From Erpobdella octoculata (taxonomy: Eukaryota > Annelida > Clitellata > Hirudinida > Erpobdellidae): DNA of 64,000 bases. Location: positions 6,104,432 to 6,168,431 of the forward strand of contig OZ022246.1 of assembly GCA_963978895.1 (NCBI GenBank), given 5' to 3'. Positions 56,901 to 64,000 of this stretch are shown here, in pieces. The notes beneath the pieces were generated by a model. It saw only the letters and a program-made list of their open reading frames with translations. It ran no database searches and was not told the origin of the DNA. Each line of letters opens with the position of its first letter. Position 1 is the stretch's first letter. The position numbers were made by a program, and so were the translations under genes.

Positions 56901-59900
56901 CCCGAGGATCACGAATCCGAGGTCCTTTTTGTTCTAGGACGCTCCGTTTCGGAGATACAGCGGTTTGAAGTTTTGAAAAATAAAAGTTGTCAAAACTGAA
57001 AAATTGTATTGGGTTTCAATAGAACTCTGCCCGAGGATCACGAATCCGAGGTCCTTTTTGCTCTAGGACGCTCCGTTTCGGAGATACAGCGTTTTAAAGT
57101 TTTGAAAAATAAAAGTTGTCAAAACTGAAAAATTGTATTGGGTATCAATAGAACTCCGCCCGAGGATCACGAATCCGAGGTCCTTTTTGCTCTAGGACGC
57201 TCCGTTTCGGAGATACAGCGTTTTAAAGTTTTGAAAAATAAAAGTTGTCAAAACTGAAAAATTGTTTTACATCCTAATAGAACTCGGCCTGAGGATCACG
57301 AATCCGAGGTCCTTTTTGCTCTAGGACGCTCCGTTTCGGATATACAGCGTTTTAAAGTTTTGAATTATAAAAGTTGTCAAAACTGAAAAATTGTATTGGG
57401 TCCTAATAGAACTCGGCCCGAGGATCACGAATCCGAGGTCCTTTTTGCTCTAGGACGCTCCGTTTCGGAGATACAGCGGTTTAAAGTTTTGAAAAATAAA
57501 AGTTGTCAAAACTGAAAAAATGTATTGGGTCCTAATAGAACTCGGCCCGAGGATCACGAATCCGAGGTCCTTTTTGCTCTAGGACGCTCCGTTTCGGAGA
57601 TACAGCGGTTTAAAGTTTTGAAAAATAAAAGTTGTCAAAACTGAAAAAATGTTTTACATCCTAATAGAACTCGGCCTGAGGATCACGTATCCGAGGTCCT
57701 TTTTGCTCTAGGACGCTCCGTTTCGGAGATACAGCGGTTTAAAGTTTTGAAAAATAAAAGTTGTCAAAACTGAAAAATTGTATTGGGTTTCAATAGAACT
57801 CTGCCCGAGGATCACGAATCCGAGGTCCTTTTTGCTCTAGGACGCTCCGTTTCGGAGATACAGCGGTTTAAAGTTTTGAAAAATAAAAGTTGTCAAAACT
57901 GAAAAATTTTATTGGGTGCTAATAGAACTCGGCCCGAGGATCACGAATCCGAGGTCCTTTTTGCTCTAGGACGCTCCGTTTCGGAGATACAGCGTTTTAA
58001 AGTTTTGAAAAATAAAAGTTGTCAAAACTGAAAAATTGTTTTACATCCTAATAGAACTCGGCCTGAGGATCACGAATCCGAGGTCCTTTTTGCTCTAGGA
58101 CGCTCCGTTTCGGAGATACAGCGGTTTAAAGTTTTGAAAAATAAAAGTTGTCAAAACTGAAAAATTGTATTGAGTCCTAATAAAACTCGGCCCGTGGATC
58201 ACGAATCCGAGGTCCTTTTTGCTCTAGGACGCTCCGTTTCGGAGATACAGCGTTTTAAAGTTTTAAAAAATAAAAGTTGTCAAAACTGAAAAATTGTTTT
58301 ACATCCTAATAGAACTCGGCCTGAGGATCACGAATCCGAGGTCCTTTTTGCTCTAGGACGCTCCGTTTCGGAGATACAGCGTTTTAAAGTTTTGAAAAAT
58401 AAAAGTTGTCAAAACTGAAAAATTGTTTTACATCCTAATAGAACTCGGCCTGAGGATCACGAATCCGAGGTCCTTTTTGCTCTAGGACGCTCCGTTTCGG
58501 ATATACAGCGTTTTAAAGTTTTGAAATATAAAAGTTGTCAAAACTGAAAAATTGTATTGGGTCCTAATAGAACTCGGCCCGAGGATCACGAATCCGAGGT
58601 CCTTTTTGCTCTAGGACGCTCCGTTTCGGAGATACAGCGGTTTAAAGTTTTGAAAAATAAAAGTTGTCAAAACTGAAAAATTGTATTGGGTTTCAATAGA
58701 ACTCTGCCCGATGATCACGAATCCGAGGTCCTTTTTGCTCTAGGACGCTCCGTTTCGGAGATACAGCGGTTTAAAGTTTTGAAAAATAAAAGTTGTCAAA
58801 ACTGAAAAATTTTATTGGGTGCTAATAGAACTCTGCCCGAGGATCACGAATCCGAGGTCCTTTTTGCTCTAGGACGCTCCGTTTCGGAGATACAGCGGTT
58901 TGAAGTTTTGAAAAATAAAAGTTGTCAAAACTGAAAAATTGTATTGGGTTTTAATAGAACTCTGCCCGAGGATCACGAATCCGAGGTCCTTTTTGCTCTA
59001 GGACGCTCCGTTTCGGAGATACAGCGGTTTGAAGTTTTGAAAAATAAAAGTTGTCAAAACTGAAAAATTGTATTGGGTATCAATAGAACTCTGCCCGAGG
59101 ATCACGAATCCGAGGTCCTTTTTGCTCTAGGACGCTCCGTTTCGGAGATACAGCGTTTTAAAGTTTTGAAAAATAAAAGTTGTCAAAACTGAAAAATTGT
59201 TTTACATCCTAATAGAACTCGGCCTGAGGATCACGAATCCGAGGTCCTTTTTGCTCTAGGACGCTCCGTTTCGGATATACAGCGTTTTAAAGTTTTGAAT
59301 TATAAAAGTTGTCAAAACTGAAAAATTGTATTGGGTCCTAATAGAACTCGGCCCGAGGATCACGAATCCGAGGTCCTTTTTGCTCTAGGACGCTCCGTTT
59401 CGGAGATACAGCGGTTTAAAGTTTTGAAAAATAAAAGTTGTCAAAACTGAAAAAATGTATTGGGTCCTAATAGAACTCGGCCCGAGGATCACGAATCCGA
59501 GGTCCTTTTTGCTCTAGGACGCTCCGTTTCGGAGATACAGCGGTTTAAAGTTTTGAAAAATAAAAGTTGTCAAAACTGAAAAATTGTATTGGGTTTCAAT
59601 AGAACTCTGCCCGATGATCACGAATCCGAGGTCCTTTTTGCTCTAGGACGCTCCGTTTCGGAGATACAGCGGTTTAAAGTTTTGAAAAATAAAAGTTGTC
59701 AAAACTGAAAAATTGTATTGGGTTTTAATAGAACTCTGCCCGAGGATCACGAATCCGAGGTCCTTTTTGCTCTAGGACGCTCCGTTTCGGAGATACAGCG
59801 GTTTGAAGTTTTGAAAAATAAAAGTTGTCAAAACTGAAAAATTGTATTGGGTTTCAATAGAACTCTGCCCGAGGATCACGAATCCGAGGTCCTTTTTGCT

Positions 59901-61500
59901 CTAGGACGCTCCGTTTCGGAGATACAGCGGTTTAAAGTTTTGAAAAATAAAAGTTGTCAAAACTGAAAAAATGTTTTACATCCTAATAGAACTCGGCCTG
60001 AGGATCACGTATCCGAGGTCCTTTTTGCTCTAGGACGCTCCGTTTCGGAGATACAGCGGTTTAAAGTTTTGAAAAATAAAAGTTGTCAAAACTGAAAAAT
60101 TGTATTGGGTTTCAATAGAACTCTGCCCGAGGATCACGAATCCGAGGTCCTTTTTGCTCTAGGACGCTCCGTTTCGGAGATACAGCGGTTTAAAGTTTTG
60201 AAAAATAAAAGTTGTCAAAACTGAAAAATTTTATTGGGTGCTAATAGAACTCGGCCCGAGGATCACGAATCCGAGGTCCTTTTTGCTCTAGGACGCTCCG
60301 TTTCGGAGATACAGCGTTTTAAAGTTTTGAAAAATAAAAGTTGTCAAAACTGAAAAATTGTTTTACATCCTAATAGAACTCGGCCTGAGGATCACGAATC
60401 CGAGGTCCTTTTTGCTCTAGGACGCTCCGTTTCGGAGATACAGCGGTTTAAAGTTTTGAAAAATAAAAGTTGTCAAAACTGAAAAATTGTATTGAGTCCT
60501 AATAAAACTCGGCCCGTGGATCACGAATCCGAGGTCCTTTTTGCTCTAGGACGCTCCGTTTCGGAGATACAGCGTTTTAAAGTTTTAAAAAATAAAAGTT
60601 GTCAAAACTGAAAAATTGTTTTACATCCTAATAGAACTCGGCCTGAGGATCACGAATCCGAGGTCCTTTTTGCTCTAGGACGCTCCGTTTCGGAGATACA
60701 GCGTTTTAAAGTTTTGAAAAATAAAAGTTGTCAAAACTGAAAAATTGTTTTACATCCTAATAGAACTCGGCCTGAGGATCACGAATCCGAGGTCCTTTTT
60801 GCTCTAGGACGCTCCGTTTCGGATATACAGCGTTTTAAAGTTTTGAAATATAAAAGTTGTCAAAACTGAAAAATTGTATTGGGTCCTAATAGAACTCGGC
60901 CCGAGGATCACGAATCCGAGGTCCTTTTTGCTCTAGGACGCTCCGTTTCGGAGATACAGCGGTTTAAAGTTTTGAAAAATAAAAGTTGTCAAAACTGAAA
61001 AATTGTATTGGGTTTCAATAGAACTCTGCCCGATGATCACGAATCCGAGGTCCTTTTTGCTCTAGGACGCTCCGTTTCGGAGATACAGCGGTTTAAAGTT
61101 TTGAAAAATAAAAGTTGTCAAAACTGAAAAATTTTATTGGGTGCTAATAGAACTCTGCCCGAGGATCACGAATCCGAGGTCCTTTTTGCTCTAGGACGCT
61201 CCGTTTCGGAGATACAGCGGTTTGAAGTTTTGAAAAATAAAAGTTGTCAAAACTGAAAAATTGTATTGGGTTTTAATAGAACTCTGCCCGAGGATCACGA
61301 ATCCGAGGTCCTTTTTGCTCTAGGACGCTCCGTTTCGGAGATACAGCGGTTTGAAGTTTTGAAAAATAAAAGTTGTCAAAACTGAAAAATTGTATTGGGT
61401 ATCAATAGAACTCTGCCCGAGGATCACGAATCCGAGGTCCTTTTTGCTCTAGGACGCTCCGTTTCGGAGATACAGCGTTTTAAAGTTTTGAAAAATAAAA
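51000..61500 (+). repeat. complex higher-order region of the satellite
   Basis: Rare variants recur at whole-unit offsets. TCCGCCCGAG at 51221 and 57155 are 46 units apart. CCCGTGG occurs at 52131, 54582, 58194 and 60516 (gaps of 19, 28 and 18 units). GAATTAT occurs at 51428, 53234, 55685, 57362 and 59297 (gaps of 14, 19, 13 and 15 units). This fits overlapping rounds of multi-unit duplication. Confidence 0.75.
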
Positions 61501-64000
61501 GTTGTCAAAACTGAAAAATTGTTTTACATCCTAATAGAACTCGGCCTGAGGATCACGAATCCGAGGTCCTTTTTGCTCTAGGACGCTCCGTTTCGGAGAT
61601 ACAGCGGTTTAAAGTTTTGAAAAATAAAAGTTGTCAAAACTGAAAAAATGTATTGGGTCCTAATAGAACTCGGCCCGAGGATCACGAATCCGAGGTCCTT
61701 TTTGCTCTAGGACGCTCCGTTTCGGAGATACAGCGGTTTAAAGTTTTGAAAAATAAAAGTTGTCAAAACTGAAAAATTGTATTGGGTTTCAATAGAACTC
61801 TGCCCGATGATCACGAATCCGAGGTCCTTTTTGCTCTAGGACGCTCCGTTTCGGAGATACAGCGGTTTAAAGTTTTGAAAAATAAAAGTTGTCAAAACTG
61901 AAAAATTGTATTGGGTTTTAATAGAACTCTGCCCGAGGATCACGAATCCGAGGTCCTTTTTGCTCTAGGACGCTCCGTTTCGGAGATACAGCGGTTTGAA
62001 GTTTTGAAAAATAAAAGTTGTCAAAACTGAAAAATTGTATTGGGTTTCAATAGAACTCTGCCCGATGATCACGAATCCGAGGTCCTTTTTGCTCTAGGAC
62101 GCTCCGTTTCGGAGATACAGCGGTTTAAAGTTTTGAAAAATAAAAGTTGTCAAAACTGAAAAATTGTATTGGGTTTTAATAGAACTCTGCCCGAGGATCA
62201 CGAATCCGAGGTCCTTTTTGCTCTAGGACGCTCCGTTTCGGAGATACAGCGGTTTGAAGTTTTGAAAAATAAAAGTTGTCAAAACTGAAAAATTGTATTG
62301 GATTTTAATAGAACTCTGCCCGAGGATCACGAATCCGAGGTCCTTTTTGTTCTAGGACGCTCCGTTTCGGAGATACAGCGGTTTGAAGTTTTGAAAAATA
62401 AAAGTTGTCAAAACTGAAAAATTGTATTGGGTTTCAATAGAACTCTGCCCGAGGATCACGAATCCGAGGTCCTTTTTGCTCTAAGACGCTCCGTTTCGGA
62501 GATACAGCGTTTTAAAGTTTTGAAAAATAAAAGTTGTCAAAACTGAAAAATTGTTTTACATCCTAATAGAACTCGGCCTGAGGATCACGAATCCGAGGTC
62601 CTTTTTGCTCTAGGACGCTCCGTTTCGGAGATACAGCGGTTTGAAGTTTTGAAAAATAAAAGTTGTCAAAACTGAAAAATTTTATTGGGTGCTAATAGAA
62701 CTCGGCCGGAGGATCACGAATCCGAGGTCCTTTTTGCTCTAAGACGCTCCGTTTAGGAAATACAGCGTTTTGAAGTTTTGAAAACTAAAAGTTGTCAAAA
62801 CTGAAAAATTGTATTGGGTTTCAATAGAACTCTGCCCGAGGATCACGAATCCGAGGTCCTTTTTGCTCTAGGACGCTCCGTTTCGGAGATACAGCGGTTT
62901 AAAGTTTTGAAAAATAAAAGTTGTCAAAACTGAAAAATTGTATTGGGTTTCAATAGAACTCTGCCCGAGGATCACGAATCCGAGGTCCTTTTTGCTCTAG
63001 GACGCTCCGTTTCGGAGATACAGCGGTTTAAAGTTTTGAAAAATAAAAGTTGTCAAAACTGAAAAAATGTTTTACATCCTAATAGAACTCGGCCTGAGGA
63101 TCACGAATCCGAGGTCCTTTTTGCTCTAGGACGCTCCGTTTCGGAGATACAGCGGTTTAAAGTTTTGAAAAATAAAAGTTGTCAAAACTGAAAAATTGTA
63201 TTGGGTTTCAATAGAACTCTGCCCGAGGATCACGAATCCGAGGTCCTTTTTGCTCTAGGACGCTCCGTTTCGGAGATACAGCGGTTTAAAGTTTTGAAAA
63301 ATAAAAGTTGTCAAAACTGAAAAATTGTATTGGGTTTTAATAGAACTCTGCCCGAGGATCACGAATCCGAGGTCCTTTTTGCTCTAGGACGCTCCGTTTC
63401 GGAGATACAGCGGTTTGAAGTTTTGAAAAATAAAAGTTGTCAAAACTGAAAAATTGTATTGGGTTTCAATAGAACTCTGCCCGATGATCACGAATCCGAG
63501 GTCCTTTTTGCTCTAGGACGCTCCGTTTCGGAGATACAGCGGTTTAAAGTTTTGAAAAATAAAAGTTGTCAAAACTGAAAAATTGTATTGGGTTTTAATA
63601 GAACTCTGCCCGAGGATCACGAATCCGAGGTCCTTTTTGCTCTAGGACGCTCCGTTTCGGAGATACAGCGGTTTGAAGTTTTGAAAAATAAAAGTTGTCA
63701 AAACTGAAAAATTGTATTGGATTTTAATAGAACTCTGCCCGAGGATCACGAATCCGAGGTCCTTTTTGTTCTAGGACGCTCCGTTTCGGAGATACAGCGG
63801 TTTGAAGTTTTGAAAAATAAAAGTTGTCAAAACTGAAAAATTGTATTGGGTTTCAATAGAACTCTGCCCGAGGATCACGAATCCGAGGTCCTTTTTGCTC
63901 TAAGACGCTCCGTTTCGGAGATACAGCGTTTTAAAGTTTTGAAAAATAAAAGTTGTCAAAACTGAAAAATTGTTTTACATCCTAATAGAACTCGGCCTGA

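Larger units (their letters stand above)
39547..64000 (+). repeat. 129-bp satellite array, about 189.5 tandem units, continues past window
   Basis: Taking the last G of GCG in AGCGGTTTAAAG as the phase mark, units occur at 39547, 39676, 39805, 39934 and so on to 63541. That is 186 exact periods with no net insertion or deletion. Each unit has an AT-rich half with the inverted repeat AGTTTTGA/TCAAAACT and a GC-richer half with CTCGGCCCGAG, CGAATCCGAGGTCC, GCTCTAGGACGCTCCG and TTTCGGAGATACAGCG. The first two or three units are divergent (for example GACGATAACG instead of GAGGATCACG). Stops occur in all frames and no protein is encoded. Distinct linked variants reveal multi-unit duplications. 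Confidence 0.98.

Noticed and set aside
39547..64000. CRISPR-like regular repetition
   Set aside because: The units are contiguous and near-identical over their whole 129 bp. There are no unique spacers, and the setting is eukaryotic.
39547..64000. CENP-B box in the satellite (TTTCGGAGATACAGCGG)
   Set aside because: It has the TTCG start, but the spacing and the CGGG end do not fit the published box. Centromere function cannot be claimed.
24548..64000. 129 is three times the 43-bp minisatellite period
   Set aside because: The two repeats share no sequence, and I see no 43-bp sub-period inside the 129-bp unit. Treated as coincidence.

Overview
The window looks like nuclear DNA of an invertebrate animal, species unresolved. 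The evidence is spliced GT-AG genes, a mitochondrial carrier gene of the SLC25A39/40 type, a BTB zinc-finger gene, AT-rich non-coding DNA, and a dense mix of Penelope, Gypsy, Copia, LINE, hAT, Helitron-like and tRNA-SINE elements. No bacterial operon, CRISPR array or prophage is visible. All calls come from reading the sequence; no database search was run.

Layout. 1-17.2 kb is a transposon graveyard. It holds a Penelope-like element (PLE1) with an open frame of at least 849 codons and a hammerhead-like fold in its 3' region; a Helitron-like end; a decayed second Penelope (PLE2) split by an hAT element with an 8-bp target duplication; and a Copia scrap and a tRNA-derived SINE. It also holds a nest in which a LINE sits in a Gypsy element, which sits in an hAT remnant. 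Target duplications or exact codon continuity support each insertion in the nest. 18.0-19.9 kb (minus) is a three-exon BTB/C2H2 gene modelled at 579 aa. 20.8-21.6 kb is a 767-bp near-perfect palindrome (foldback element). 22.9-23.3 kb is a second Helitron-like copy with a long AT microsatellite. 24.5-24.9 kb is a 43-bp minisatellite. 25.6-27.6 kb is the 3' part of an unrecognised gene. 29.2-31.7 kb holds a 28-bp minisatellite, a truncated LINE and a non-autonomous hAT element.

32.5-39.3 kb is a complete eight-exon SLC25A39/40 gene (362 aa in my model). It is the mitochondrial carrier family linked to glutathione import, and its first matrix loop keeps four cysteines. Only 22 bp after its last modelled stop codon, a Helitron-like 3' terminus begins on the opposite strand. 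About 0.2 kb inside that terminus starts a satellite array of 129-bp units that fills the rest of the window (39.5-64.0 kb, about 189.5 units, running off the end).

The satellite is the most striking feature. Every marker I checked is spaced by an exact multiple of 129 bp. Variation appears to be substitutions only. Linked variants show multi-unit duplications, including a 36-unit (4,644-bp) offset. Its left edge is older, more divergent and contains an inverted partial unit. The array therefore appears to have grown inside a Helitron-like element next to a conserved host gene.
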